A stretch of DNA of 13,164 bases from JACQNR01 sp049515175 (GCA_049515175.1 JBEKUI010000112.1:1-13164), one strand, 5' to 3'; shown: positions 1 to 8,552, counted from the first letter of the stretch. Translations and numbers: made by a program. Notes: generated from the sequence alone by a model not told the origin.

Positions 1-1
1 G

Positions 2-967
2 TACACCGTCGATTTCCGGGACGTGAAGGGCCAGCTGCATGCCAAGCGCGCCATCGAAGTGGCCACCGCCGGCGGACATAACATCCTGATGATCGGCCCA
101 CCGGGCGCGGGCAAAACCATGATCGCCAAGCGCATCCCGACGATTCTTCCGCCGCTCACTTTTGAGGAGGCCATCCAGACGACCAAGATTCACAGCGTGG
201 CGGGAGTGCTGGAAGCGGGTGTGGGCCTTGTAGGCACGCGGCCCTATCGCGCTCCGCACCACACGATTTCCGACGCGGGGCTGATTGGCGGCGGCGCTGT
301 GCCGCGCCCCGGCGAAGTGAGCCTGGCGCACAACGGCGTGCTCTTTCTCGACGAACTGCCGGAGTTCCAGCGCAACGTTCTTGAAGTGATGCGTCAGCCC
401 CTCGAAGACGGGACGGTGACGATTGCTCGCGCCGCGATGTCACTGACATTTCCCTCGCGCTTCATGCTGGCGGCGGCGATGAACCCTTGCCCCTGCGGCT
501 TCTTCAACGATCCTTCGCGCGAGTGCACCTGCACGCCGCCGCAGATCCAGCGCTACGTCTCAAAGATTTCCGGCCCGCTGCTTGACCGCATCGATATTCA
601 CATCGACATGCCGGCGGTGAAGTATCGCGAGTTGCGCGAGGACGCGAGCGGAGAAACCTCCGACCAGATTCGCGCCCGGGTAATCGCCGCGCGCTCGCGC
701 CAGTTGCGCCGCTACCAGGGAGAGAAGATTTACTGCAACGCCCAGCTCAGCCCGCGGCAGATTCCGAAGTGCTGCAATATTTCCGCCGACTCCGAGCGCC
801 TGCTCGAAAGCGCCATGACCCGCCTCGGTCTTTCGGCTCGCGCCCACGATCGCATCCTCAAAGTCGGCCGCACGATTGCCGACCTCGACGCCGCCGAGTC
901 GATCTCGACCACTCACATCTCCGAAGCCATCCAGTACCGCTCGCTCGACCGGAATTATTGGACGTGA
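2..967 (+). CDS. comM: ComM/YifB family Mg-chelatase-like AAA+ ATPase, 3' part
   Basis: The reading frame is open from the first bases and enters mid-protein at a segment reading YTVDFRDVKGQLHAKRAIEV, so the true start lies upstream; the in-frame GTG at 23 is internal. The visible part is the AAA+ core and C-terminal domain of the YifB/ComM family. Walker A GPPGAGKT is at about 95-118 and Walker B LFLDELPEF at about 341-367. A Cys-rich CPCG...CTC segment at 487-537 is typical of this family, and the C-terminal helical Mg-chelatase-type domain ends RSLDRNYWT. The N-terminal Lon-protease-like domain usual in the family, about 190 residues, is outside the window. ComM proteins are cytoplasmic hexameric helicases that promote branch migration during natural transformation (known for Vibrio and Haemophilus); that role here is inferred from family. 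The gene converges with tdh, with 16 bp between stop codons. Confidence 0.93.
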   Translation, partial: YTVDFRDVKGQLHAKRAIEVATAGGHNILMIGPPGAGKTMIAKRIPTILPPLTFEEAIQTTKIHSVAGVLEAGVGLVGTRPYRAPHHTISDAGLIGGGAVPRPGEVSLAHNGVLFLDELPEFQRNVLEVMRQPLEDGTVTIARAAMSLTFPSRFMLAAAMNPCPCGFFNDPSRECTCTPPQIQRYVSKISGPLLDRIDIHIDMPAVKYRELREDASGETSDQIRARVIAARSRQLRRYQGEKIYCNAQLSPRQIPKCCNISADSERLLESAMTRLGLSARAHDRILKVGRTIADLDAAESISTTHISEAIQYRSLDRNYWT

Positions 968-983
968 CGAGGGCGCGCTGGCG

Positions 984-2009
984 TCACGTCCAGTTGAGGA
1001 TGACCTTGGCGGACTCGCCGGTTTCCATGACTTCGAAGCCCTTGCGGAACTCTTCGTAGTGGAAGCGGTGGGTGATGACGGGCGTGATATCGAGGCCGCC
1101 CTGCAGCATGACCGTCATCTTGTACCAGGTCTCATACATCTCGCGGCCGTAGATGCCTTTGAGGGTGAGCATGTTGAAGATGACAGTGTTCCAATCGATG
1201 GTCATCTCGCCGGAGGGAATGCCGAGCATGGCGATCTTTGCGCCGTGACTCATATTGGTAAGCATGTCGCGAAATGCCGCGCCGTTGCCTGACATTTCGA
1301 GCCCCACGTCGAAGCCTTCCAGCATCCCCAGTTGTTTCTGGACGTCACGCAGACTGCCTTGGCGCGCGTCCCAGGCGACGGTGACGCCCAGCTTCTTCGC
1401 CAGCTCCAGCCGGAAAGGATTGACGTCGGTTATCACGACAAAGCGCGCGCCGGCGTGACGGACGACCGCGGCGGCCATCAGGCCGATAGGTCCGGCGCCG
1501 GTGATCAGCACATCTTCGCCAAGCACCGGGAACGACAGCGCGGTGTGCACGGCATTGCCGAAGGGATCGAAGATGGCGGCGACGTCGCGGTCCACCCAGG
1601 GTTGATGCCGCCAGATATTCGACATGGGCAGCGCGATGTATTCCGCGAACGCTCCGGGCCGGTTGACGCCCACGCCCGCCGTTTTGGCGCAGAGGTGGCG
1701 GCGTCCGGCGAGGCAATTCCGGCAGTGCCCACAGACCACGTGACCCTCGCCGCTCACGATGTCACCACTGAAGAAGTCTGAGACATTCAAACCGACGTCC
1801 ACAACCTCGCCCACAAATTCGTGGCCGATGACGAGCGGGACTGGAATCGTTTTCTGCGCCCAGGCGTCCCACCTGTAGATGTGCAGGTCTGTGCCGCAGA
1901 TGCCGGCGCGGTGGACGCGGATCAGCACGTCGTTGATGCCGATCCTTGGGACTTCGACATCCTCCAACCAGAGTCCGGGTTCGCTCTTGCTTTTGACGAG
2001 GGCTTTCAT
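984..2009 (-). CDS. tdh: L-threonine 3-dehydrogenase (zinc-dependent, MDR family)
   Basis: Cytoplasmic enzyme that oxidises L-threonine with NAD+ to 2-amino-3-ketobutyrate, which a ligase (Kbl, not in the window) normally splits to glycine and acetyl-CoA. At 341 aa it has the same length as E. coli Tdh and aligns from end to end from memory. Catalytic zinc ligands are visible: Cys38 in GICGTD, and His63-Glu64 in GHEFVG. Thr40, His43 and His90 are also kept. The structural zinc lobe has Cys93, Cys96, Cys99 and Cys107. The NAD-binding Rossmann motif GAGPIG follows mid-protein, and GIYGREMYETWYKM near the C-terminus is typical of Tdh rather than of sorbitol or alcohol dehydrogenases. The ATG start at 2009 is supported by a GGAGG Shine-Dalgarno (2017-2021) with 7-nt spacing. 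It is divergent from yggX and has no kbl neighbour. Confidence 0.95.
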   Translation of the reverse strand: MKALVKSKSEPGLWLEDVEVPRIGINDVLIRVHRAGICGTDLHIYRWDAWAQKTIPVPLVIGHEFVGEVVDVGLNVSDFFSGDIVSGEGHVVCGHCRNCLAGRRHLCAKTAGVGVNRPGAFAEYIALPMSNIWRHQPWVDRDVAAIFDPFGNAVHTALSFPVLGEDVLITGAGPIGLMAAAVVRHAGARFVVITDVNPFRLELAKKLGVTVAWDARQGSLRDVQKQLGMLEGFDVGLEMSGNGAAFRDMLTNMSHGAKIAMLGIPSGEMTIDWNTVIFNMLTLKGIYGREMYETWYKMTVMLQGGLDITPVITHRFHYEEFRKGFEVMETGESAKVILNWT

Positions 2010-2060
2010 CGGTCATCCTCCCTGATTACGGGCCAATCCCCTGAGCAACGATGAGGCTCG

Positions 2061-2089
2061 ATGATAACCGCAAAAGGGCGGGTTTTGAA
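2061..2089 (-). promoter_or_regulatory. candidate sigma-70-type promoter of tdh
   Basis: On the minus strand TTCAAA (2084-2089) is followed by a 17-bp spacer and TATCAT (2061-2066), matching consensus at 4/6 and 5/6 positions. Transcription would start near 2054, giving a 5' leader of about 45 nt before the tdh ATG. Spotted by eye only. Confidence 0.45.
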
Positions 2090-2141
2090 TGGCATACCCG
2101 CAGAGGCGCCCGTGATGGACCAGCGATACGGCGGTTTCCGG

Positions 2142-2147
2142 TATAAT
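2142..2147 (+). promoter_or_regulatory. candidate -10 box upstream of yggX
   Basis: A perfect TATAAT lies about 80 bp upstream of the yggX start in the divergent tdh/yggX gap. No good -35 box sits at 17 bp; the best is a weak TGGACC (2116-2121) at 20 bp. The call rests on the -10 box and its position only. Confidence 0.4.
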
Positions 2148-2227
2148 GAAACCTTGCCGCGCGGCAGTGCAGAAGTCGCGGGCAATCAATGCCGCGATCG
2201 GCCGGCGTATCGAGCGGAGGTTTTCAG

Positions 2228-2509
2228 ATGGCGCAACGAACCGTGCAATGTGTGATTTTAAAGCGCGAGCTTCCGGGCCTGGAAGAGCCGCCATGGGGCG
2301 GGGAACTGGGGAAGCGCATCTACGAAAACGTTTCGCAGGACGCCTGGAAGCTGTGGCTCGACCGCCTGCGCATGCTCATCAACGAATACCGCCTGATGCC
2401 GGCGCGCAAGGAGCACCAGGAAATCATCGCCCAGCAGATGGAGCAGTTCTTCTTCGGCGGCGGAGTCCAATTGCCTCCCGGCTACGTCCCGCCCAGCCAA
2501 ACGAAATAG
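2228..2509 (+). CDS. yggX: Fe(2+)-trafficking / oxidative-damage protection protein, YggX family
   Basis: A 93-aa cytoplasmic protein of the YggX family, close to the 91 aa of E. coli YggX. Family members are linked to iron handling and protection of Fe-S clusters from oxidative damage; the biochemical mechanism is not fully settled. Visible family marks are the N-terminal RTVQC with Cys8, then LPGLEEPPWGGELGKRIYENVS, whose GELGKRIY core is a hallmark, then MLINEYRL and a C-terminal segment ending FFFGGG. The start is the ATG at 2228, because the GGAGG at 2216-2220 is 7 nt upstream and the family begins at MAQRT; a longer frame from the alternative start at 2189 adds 13 residues with no family match. 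The 3' end faces the UPF0182 gene with about 100 bp between. Confidence 0.93.
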   Translation: MAQRTVQCVILKRELPGLEEPPWGGELGKRIYENVSQDAWKLWLDRLRMLINEYRLMPARKEHQEIIAQQMEQFFFGGGVQLPPGYVPPSQTK

Positions 2510-2608
2510 TCCAATCCAACTCAGGCCACCAGCTCCAGACCCACGCCGTAGGCAGTGTGCATTAGACCTGCACCCTTGGGCACATGACCCGCAGGCTGAC
2601 TAAGGCTT

Positions 2609-5341
2609 CTACTTGGTGGCTGCCAAGCGCTTCAAGACCTCGCCCAGCTTCCTGTTTTCCTCTCCGTAACCGGCGAAATCCCCCTGGCGCAAGAGTTGCT
2701 GCGCCCGCTCGTAATGCTGGCTGGCTTCGCGGATGAGGGACTGGGTGTCAGCGCCAGGGGCGGCAGCCTGTACCGCAGCCGGAGCGGCCGCGCCGGCCGC
2801 AGGTGGACTGGCTGCCGAACCGCCACCTCCGAAGATTCGATTCAACGCGGCATCGAGACTTGATTCCATCACCACGTGGTCGGAGTAGGCGACGATGACG
2901 CGGGTGAGCTGCGGCAAGCCGCCGCCCGCCGTCGCGGCCAAGTAGAGCGGCTGCACGTAGAGAACCGAATTGAGGATGGGAATCACGAGCAGGGTGCCGC
3001 GGATAACGCTCGAGCCGTGCTGGTCCCAGAGGCTGAGTTGCTGGGAGATGCCGGGGTCCTGATCGATGCGCGATTCCACCTGTTGGGGGCCGTAAATAAG
3101 TTTCTGCTTGGGGAATGTAAAGACGAGGACCTTGCCGTAGTTGGGCTCGTCACAGCGCGCCGCCATCCAGGCGATCATGTTGTCCTTGCGCGCGGGCGTG
3201 AAGGGCACCATGAGGATGAACTCTTCCTTCTCTCCTACTTCCGCCAGCTTCATGATGGTGAAGTACGGCGTCATGGGCGCCGCTTCGCCGCGCGCAGCGC
3301 TCTGTGCCACCCGCCACAGGTCTTCCTTGTTGTAGAAGACGTGCGGATCGGTCATGTGGAAGATGGCGTACTTCTGCGCCTGGATGGAAAAAAACGCTTC
3401 GGGGTAGCGGATGTGTGCGCGAAGGTCTTTAGGCATGGCGTCGAGCGGCTGGAAGACGCCGGGGAAAATGCGCGAGTAGGCCTGAATGAGCGGGTCGGTC
3501 GAGTCGGCGGTGTAGAAGTTGACACGCCCCGTATAGGCATTGACGGTGGCCTTGACGGCGTTGCGCACGTAGTTTCCCGCCCCGGGACTGGGATCGGAAT
3601 AGGGATACCATTCGGACGTCGTGTAGCCGTCGAGCATCCAGACGAGCGAGCCATCGTCGGTGATGACCAGGTACGGGTCCTCGTCATAATGCAGGAAGGG
3701 CGTGAGGCGCTGGGCGCGTTCGAGGACACGGCGATAAATCAACAGACGGCTCTCCGGCTGGATGTCTGTGGAAAGCAGTATCTTGGGCTCGCCGAAGCGC
3801 AGCGCAAAGAGCAGCCGCCGCCACCATCCATTGATGGCGATTCCTCCGTCACCTTGGTAGGTGGTGGAAACGTTTTTGTCACCAGCGGGGTAATCGAACT
3901 CCTGGGCGCGCGTGCGCACGAAGCAGTAATCGTTGGGCAGCTCACCATAATAGATTTCCGGCCGTTGGATGCGGATGGACGTCGTGGATACCGGCGGGAT
4001 ATCGCGGATAAACAGATCCGGCAGGCCTTCGCGCGTGACCTCGTTGACGGGGCCCAGGCAGAGGCCGTAGCCGTGCGTGTACGTCAGGTGCTCGTTGATC
4101 CAGGTGCGGCTGGGGAGGCTACTGGACGATAGCTCCCGCGGCGAAAGCGAGACCTGGCGATAAATGCCGTCGATCCAGTAGCGGTCGTTATCCACGCGCT
4201 CAAAGTCGTAATAAGTGCGGATTTCCTGGAGTTGCGCGAACGTGGTGAGCAGCGGCTTGTGGTCCCACAAGCGCACGTTGCGGATGGTGGCCTGGTTGGC
4301 GCGGATGTCATCCGGCTTGAGGTCCTCGACGGCGGAAAATTCACGCTGCTCGAAGCGGTCCAGTGCGTAGGCCTTGCGCGTAAACTCGATGGCGCGCGCA
4401 ATGTAGGGTGCTTCCTTCTCGATTTCGTTGGGCGTGACGATAAAGCGCTGGATCAGCTCTGGATAAACAAGCCCGCCCAGCAAACCGAATATCCCGATCC
4501 AGATCAGCCCATAAACTCCGGGCTTGAGTGCGCCGCGCACTGCCCCCGCCAGGAAGAGCAGTGCCGTGAGCAGGCAAAGAAACATCAGGATGCGCAGCAC
4601 CGGCAAGCTGGCGTTCACGTCCGAATACCCAGCGCCGACGATGATTCCTCGGCCCGAATAGAGCAGGCCGTACATCCCGAGGCGCACGCGGTAGGCGAGC
4701 ACCGCCATGACGATGGCGGCCAGGACCATCAGGTGAGCCCGTACGGCCGGGGCGAGGCGTGGGCCGCGCGGCGTCACCCAGACTCCACCCTCAACGAGAT
4801 ATAGGAAGATGGCACTCAACAGGCAGGCCAGCGCGCTGAGTAGCACCAGATAGAACAGAAACCAGCGGAAGGGAAGCTGAAACAGATAGAAGCTCAGGTC
4901 GAGGCCGAAGAGCGGATCGGAGCGGCCCATCATGATGGGATGGCGCGCCAGCAGATATTCCTGCCAATAGCCCATCCCCCAATGGCTCAGCCCGTAGCCA
5001 ACGAGCAGAACTCCCAGCCAGATGAGACTGCGGAAGACGGAGGCAAGGCGATCGAGCACTGGGAGCTCGACCGTGTCGCCGTGAAGGCGGTACTTGTAGA
5101 ATCCGCTCAAGGCGTGGGCAATGAGCAGGTTCAGGCTGACGATCACAATGAAACCGACACCCGCCAGACTGCTCAGTTCGATCTGGGCCCTGAGGACATT
5201 GGTGAAGAGAACACGGAACCCTTCCTGGCGAAACCACAGCCAGTCCACAATCCAGCGCATGCCGCCGGAGAACAGCGGGGCAATCACCAGCAGGGTAAGC
5301 ATGAAGGCAAGCAGATAACGCGCACGACGGTCCTGAGACAC
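2609..5341 (-). CDS. UPF0182 (COG1615) large integral membrane protein
   Basis: A 910-aa protein of the UPF0182 family; its biochemical function is unknown to me. About seven hydrophobic helices fill the N-terminal third (roughly residues 9-27, 54-77, 103-120, 156-183, 202-217, 249-268 and 276-293), followed by a long hydrophilic domain predicted outside the membrane. Family hallmarks are SDPLFGLDLSFYLFQLPF (141-158) and the segment at 303-325 beginning TPNEIEKEAPYI and ending TRKAY. After residue about 838 comes a Gly/Ala/Pro-rich linker and then a charged helical tail (about 868-910), as in other family members. The start is a GTG at 5341 with GGAGG (5348-5352) 6 nt upstream. It lies 80 bp downstream of the secreted protein gene on the same strand and may share its transcript or use its own TTGACA promoter. 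Confidence 0.9.
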   Translation of the reverse strand: MSQDRRARYLLAFMLTLLVIAPLFSGGMRWIVDWLWFRQEGFRVLFTNVLRAQIELSSLAGVGFIVIVSLNLLIAHALSGFYKYRLHGDTVELPVLDRLASVFRSLIWLGVLLVGYGLSHWGMGYWQEYLLARHPIMMGRSDPLFGLDLSFYLFQLPFRWFLFYLVLLSALACLLSAIFLYLVEGGVWVTPRGPRLAPAVRAHLMVLAAIVMAVLAYRVRLGMYGLLYSGRGIIVGAGYSDVNASLPVLRILMFLCLLTALLFLAGAVRGALKPGVYGLIWIGIFGLLGGLVYPELIQRFIVTPNEIEKEAPYIARAIEFTRKAYALDRFEQREFSAVEDLKPDDIRANQATIRNVRLWDHKPLLTTFAQLQEIRTYYDFERVDNDRYWIDGIYRQVSLSPRELSSSSLPSRTWINEHLTYTHGYGLCLGPVNEVTREGLPDLFIRDIPPVSTTSIRIQRPEIYYGELPNDYCFVRTRAQEFDYPAGDKNVSTTYQGDGGIAINGWWRRLLFALRFGEPKILLSTDIQPESRLLIYRRVLERAQRLTPFLHYDEDPYLVITDDGSLVWMLDGYTTSEWYPYSDPSPGAGNYVRNAVKATVNAYTGRVNFYTADSTDPLIQAYSRIFPGVFQPLDAMPKDLRAHIRYPEAFFSIQAQKYAIFHMTDPHVFYNKEDLWRVAQSAARGEAAPMTPYFTIMKLAEVGEKEEFILMVPFTPARKDNMIAWMAARCDEPNYGKVLVFTFPKQKLIYGPQQVESRIDQDPGISQQLSLWDQHGSSVIRGTLLVIPILNSVLYVQPLYLAATAGGGLPQLTRVIVAYSDHVVMESSLDAALNRIFGGGGSAASPPAAGAAAPAAVQAAAPGADTQSLIREASQHYERAQQLLRQGDFAGYGEENRKLGEVLKRLAATK

Positions 5342-5358
5342 GGTAGTCCTCCCCGCTC

Positions 5359-5387
5359 ATCTTCACACACTGCGAAGGGAGTGTCAA
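5359..5387 (-). promoter_or_regulatory. candidate promoter ahead of the UPF0182 gene
   Basis: A perfect minus-strand TTGACA (5382-5387) is followed by 17 bp and GAAGAT (5359-5364), a weak -10 box with 3/6 matches. The predicted start, near 5352, would put the Shine-Dalgarno almost at the transcript end, so the leader would be very short. The -35 is strong and the -10 doubtful. Confidence 0.3.
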
Positions 5388-5421
5388 AAACCGGATGATG
5401 CGAGCGCAGTGTTGGCGGTGA

Positions 5422-6618
5422 CTAATGTGCGGCGACGGCCAATTCGACGATGGCGTAATTGACAGCTGCAGGATTTGCTGTGCCGGTTACCGTGACGGTA
5501 AGAGTCACGGACTTCCCGGCCGGGGTACTAGCGGGAACACTCAACAGAACTTTCAGGCGCGCTGAGGCGCCCGGGGGAAGGGCCAATTCTCCCGGTTCGG
5601 AGGGCACAATCGAGCCAAGACTGTCCACGGCAAGAACACGGAAGGTATCCGCGGTGCCGTGGTTTTTGACAAGGAATTCCACTGGGCTGGCGGCGCCCGC
5701 ACGAACCTCCTCGTCGTGAAGCGTCGGGATGAGTTCAATACTCGTCGCCTGGAATTCTGTAGAGTACATACGCTCGAAGCTTGCGCCCGCGGCGTCCAAT
5801 CCGCTCACCGCCAGGCGGAATGGCTGCGGTGGCAGCAGTAAGGTTCCCACGAACTCGTGGTCTTCCCGGTCTGCGCCTTGTTCTTCCATTCGGACGTGCT
5901 GGATGGTTTCGCCGCTGGGAGAAACCAAGCGGAAGTCCGCTTTTTTCAAAAGCCCGGAGAGGTTCACCTCGAGAGTTTCCGGCCTGCCCAGCAGCGGCTG
6001 GCCGGGTATCCGGAAAAGCCCCTGGTGTCCGGGCCGGCCTCCCAAGCGTACGAATTCCACGCTGACGAAAAACAATGCACTGTCGGTAATGACGCGGAGC
6101 CAGAAACGTCCTGAGCCCTGGAGTTGTACTTTCCAGATGCCAGCGGCAGGGCGGGTCGCGCTTACAATCCGTCCGCACGTCCAGTCGGAAAGCTCGATGC
6201 CTGGTTCGCCGGAATTCACTGCCGCACCCGACGGTTGCCGAAGCGTCATGAGGGTCCCCGGCGTATTGAAGGAGAGCGAAAACGTGGCACGCTTGATCGT
6301 GGAATCAAGCGGGATTAGAAACTCCCGCTCGCCGCTCAAGTTGTCGGCCACCCAGAGAGCTGTGTCGGAATTACTTGATGTGGTGGATCTCATCAGATGG
6401 CCGGCCGCGGCCATTTCCTCCGGGCGAAGGAACATCGGCTGGCCCCCACTCTTCTCCGCCAGATGGATGTAAGTGGAATCGACCGGCCCGCACGTCCCCG
6501 GCGCAAATCGCCTGGATTGCTGCTGGCCGGTTTGGGCGGTGGCCAACACTGGCATCAGAAGATACCCAGCGAGGGCAACCGAGAAAAAAGCAAGAGCTTT
6601 AGACGTGATCATCGTCAC
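5422..6618 (-). CDS. secreted protein with hemicentin/VWA7-like beta-sandwich modules
   Basis: A 398-aa exported protein of unknown function. Residues 1-28 form a signal peptide (MTMITSKALAFFSVALAGYL..., likely cut after ATA). After it, STYIHLAEKSGGQPMFL resembles the end of a vWA domain. A beta-rich region with IPLDSTIKRATFSLSF, PAAGIWKVQLQGSGRFWLRV and PPQPFRLAVSGLDAAGASFER follows. This order recalls the region that follows the vWA domain in animal hemicentins and VWA7. The C-terminal ~100 residues (from about 295) look like a CARDB/NEW3-type Ig-like repeat, with VEFLVKNHGTADTFRV and LPPGASARLKVLLSVPASTPAG. Cys43 and the Cys in SDWTCG could pair. The start is uncertain: GTG at 6618 or ATG at 6612, neither with a strong Shine-Dalgarno. 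It lies 27 bp after glpK on the same strand, so the two are probably co-transcribed. The homology is from memory of the families, not a search. Confidence 0.75.
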   Translation of the reverse strand: MTMITSKALAFFSVALAGYLLMPVLATAQTGQQQSRRFAPGTCGPVDSTYIHLAEKSGGQPMFLRPEEMAAAGHLMRSTTSSNSDTALWVADNLSGEREFLIPLDSTIKRATFSLSFNTPGTLMTLRQPSGAAVNSGEPGIELSDWTCGRIVSATRPAAGIWKVQLQGSGRFWLRVITDSALFFVSVEFVRLGGRPGHQGLFRIPGQPLLGRPETLEVNLSGLLKKADFRLVSPSGETIQHVRMEEQGADREDHEFVGTLLLPPQPFRLAVSGLDAAGASFERMYSTEFQATSIELIPTLHDEEVRAGAASPVEFLVKNHGTADTFRVLAVDSLGSIVPSEPGELALPPGASARLKVLLSVPASTPAGKSVTLTVTVTGTANPAAVNYAIVELAVAAH

Positions 6619-6645
6619 TGAAAGAGGCCGATATGAAAGCCGGCG

Positions 6646-8130
6646 TTACATGGCCCAGCCCTTGGCACGCTCGACGGCGCGCTGGAAGCCGGCATATAGC
6701 TCGTCGCGGCGTGCGGCGGGCATGACGGGTTCGAAGCGCTTGGCGATTTTGAGTTGTGCCGCGAGTTCCTTCTCGTCTTTCCAGAACCCCGTGGCCAGGC
6801 CCGCAAGGTATGCCGCGCCCAGCGCCGTGGATTCGGTCGTCGCGGGGCGCTCGACGGGAATCCCCAGGATGTCCGCCTGAAACTGGCAGAGGAAATCGTT
6901 CCGCGCTGCGCCGCCATCGACGCGCAGGACGGCGGGGCGAATTCCGGAGTCATGTCCCATGGCGTCCACGACGGCCCGCGTCTGATAGGCGATGGATTCA
7001 AGTGCTGCGCGGACGATGTGATTGCGGTTTGTGCCGCGTGTGATCCCGACGATGGTGCCGCGCGCATAAGCGTCCCAGTGCGGGGCGCCGAGTCCGACAA
7101 ACGCGGGAACAAAATACACTCCGCCCGTATCCTTCACCGCCAATGCCATGGCTTCGGTTTCCGCCGCGTCGCGAACGATCTGCAACTCGTCGCGCAGCCA
7201 CTGAATCGCTGCGCCGGCGATGAATACGCTCCCTTCCAGTGCGTAGGTCGTCGTGCCGTTCCGCCTCCAGCCGACCGTCGCCAGCAAGCCCGCGTTCGAG
7301 TGCGGGATCTCCGCCCCCGTATTCATCAGCAGAAAGCAACCCGTACCGTAAGTATTCTTCACCGCCCCACGCCCGAAGCACTGGTGGCCGAAGAGCGATG
7401 CCTGCTGGTCGCCGATGGCGCTGGTGATGGCGATCCGCCCCCCCAACAACGTTGTCTCTCCCATAACTTCACTCGAAGACTTCACTTCAGGCAACAGAGA
7501 CCGCGGGATGCGGAAGTATTTGAGGATTTCAGCGTCCCAGGCGAGGGATTGCAGATTGAATAGCAGGGTGCGAGATGCGTTCGAGACATCGGTTGCGTGG
7601 GTGCGCCCATCGGTCAAATTCCAGATGAGCCAGGTATCGATCGTGCCGCAGGCGAGTTCGCCGCGCTCGGCGCGCTCCCGCGCCCCGGGAACGTTTTCAA
7701 GCAGCCAGGCGATTTTGGTGCCCGAGAAATAGGCGTCAGTGACGAGGCCGGTTTTCTCGCGCAGCGTTCGATCATAGCCCTCGGACTTGATGCGCTCGCA
7801 CATCGGCGCGGTGCGGCGACATTGCCAGACGATGGCGTGGTGGATAGGCTTGCCGGTCGCGCGGTCCCAGAGGACGACCGTCTCACGCTGGTTGGTTATG
7901 CCGATGGCGGCGACGTCCTCGGCCCGCGCCTTCCCACCCCCCATCACCTTCTCCGCCACGGCGCGCTGCGATTGCCAGATTTCTTCCGCGTCGTGCTCAA
8001 CCCAACCGGGCTGCGGATAATACTGCTGGAACTCCTGCTGCGCGGAGGCGCGGACCTCGCCTTCGCGATCGAACAAGATCGCTCGGCAACTGGTTGTGCC
8101 CTGGTCCAGGGCCAGAATGTATTTTGACAT
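6646..8130 (-). CDS. glpK: glycerol kinase (FGGY family)
   Basis: A 494-aa cytoplasmic kinase converting glycerol and ATP to sn-glycerol 3-phosphate. The N-terminal ATPase motif ALDQGTTSCRAILFD is at 7-21. Residues equivalent to the E. coli glycerol-binding set are all present: Arg82-Glu83 in NQRET, Trp102, Tyr134, Asp241 in GDQQAS and Phe266 in YGTGCF. FGGY signatures YFSGTKIAWLLENVPG and GSVFIAGAAIQWLRDEL are clear. The loop before Asp241 that binds fructose-1,6-bisphosphate in E. coli is shorter here, so allosteric control may differ (inference). The start is the ATG at 8130, which begins the conserved MSKYILALDQ and has GGGGAG (8140-8145) upstream; the frame reads on to 8214 but those 28 residues are not family-like. 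No glpF or glpD is adjacent. Confidence 0.96.
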   Translation of the reverse strand: MSKYILALDQGTTSCRAILFDREGEVRASAQQEFQQYYPQPGWVEHDAEEIWQSQRAVAEKVMGGGKARAEDVAAIGITNQRETVVLWDRATGKPIHHAIVWQCRRTAPMCERIKSEGYDRTLREKTGLVTDAYFSGTKIAWLLENVPGARERAERGELACGTIDTWLIWNLTDGRTHATDVSNASRTLLFNLQSLAWDAEILKYFRIPRSLLPEVKSSSEVMGETTLLGGRIAITSAIGDQQASLFGHQCFGRGAVKNTYGTGCFLLMNTGAEIPHSNAGLLATVGWRRNGTTTYALEGSVFIAGAAIQWLRDELQIVRDAAETEAMALAVKDTGGVYFVPAFVGLGAPHWDAYARGTIVGITRGTNRNHIVRAALESIAYQTRAVVDAMGHDSGIRPAVLRVDGGAARNDFLCQFQADILGIPVERPATTESTALGAAYLAGLATGFWKDEKELAAQLKIAKRFEPVMPAARRDELYAGFQRAVERAKGWAM

Positions 8131-8258
8131 GTCGGCTTGCTCCCCAGCTTGAGTGATCGGGGAGGATACCATCAAATCTGGAGGCGGGAAACCAGGGTGC
8201 CAAAGATACAGCATCCTGCAATTCGGAGTGTAGTGTCAGGGCTGAGGGGGCTGGTTTC

Positions 8259-8552
8259 TCACCAGCTTCGCCTCTTGGTGGGGCGGTTCTTGTTGCGGTA
8301 CGCGTCCAGTTCCTGGTCGGAAACGGTGAAGTGCCGCTGCAGCGGGCGTTCGGGAGTTTCCGCGACGAGTTCTTTCTGCAGCTTTTGATAACAGAGGTCG
8401 GCCGCATCCTGGAAAGGGACGTGCCGTTCAGTGAACGCCTGGTTCGAGATCGTCAGGGTAAACTCGCGAGGCCCGGTCTTGGTATCGACGACGCGGTAGT
8501 TATAATCCCTGCCGCGCGGTTTCAACTGAAACCCGACGTATTGGATTACCAT
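8259..8552 (-). CDS. conserved-looking hypothetical protein, 97 aa
   Basis: No function recognised. The product is a soluble 97-aa protein with no signal peptide or membrane helix. The N-terminal half (MVIQYVGFQLKPRGRDYNYRV...REFTLTISNQAF) reads like alternating beta strands. The middle (VPFQDAADLCYQKLQKEL) is a helix, and the C-terminus is basic (YRNKNRPTKRRSW). I prefer the ATG at 8552, where GGTGA sits about 8 nt upstream; a GTG at 8564 would add four residues but lacks a ribosome site. The stop codon falls inside a small 6-bp hairpin (8250-8266). The gene lies between the csp terminator and glpK on the same strand, 128 bp from glpK. Confidence 0.7.
   Translation of the reverse strand: MVIQYVGFQLKPRGRDYNYRVVDTKTGPREFTLTISNQAFTERHVPFQDAADLCYQKLQKELVAETPERPLQRHFTVSDQELDAYRNKNRPTKRRSW

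Noticed and set aside
2876..4132. A 418-residue open frame on the plus strand
   Set aside because: It lies entirely antisense to the UPF0182 gene, whose frame has clear family motifs throughout. Long antisense frames are expected in GC-rich coding DNA, and this one has no ribosome site or recognisable motif.
5729..6472. A 247-residue plus-strand frame opposite the secreted protein gene
   Set aside because: Ser/Arg/Pro-rich composition with no motif or ribosome site; the opposite strand has a signal peptide and well-ordered beta-strand pattern.
8131..8214. A longer N-terminus for glycerol kinase
   Set aside because: The added 28 residues have no family match, and the good ribosome site lies just before the ATG at 8130.
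8250..8266. Hairpin GCTGGT/ACCAGC at the stop codon of the 97-aa gene
   Set aside because: The stem is 6 bp and is followed by a C-run rather than T residues on the minus strand, so it is not a convincing terminator.
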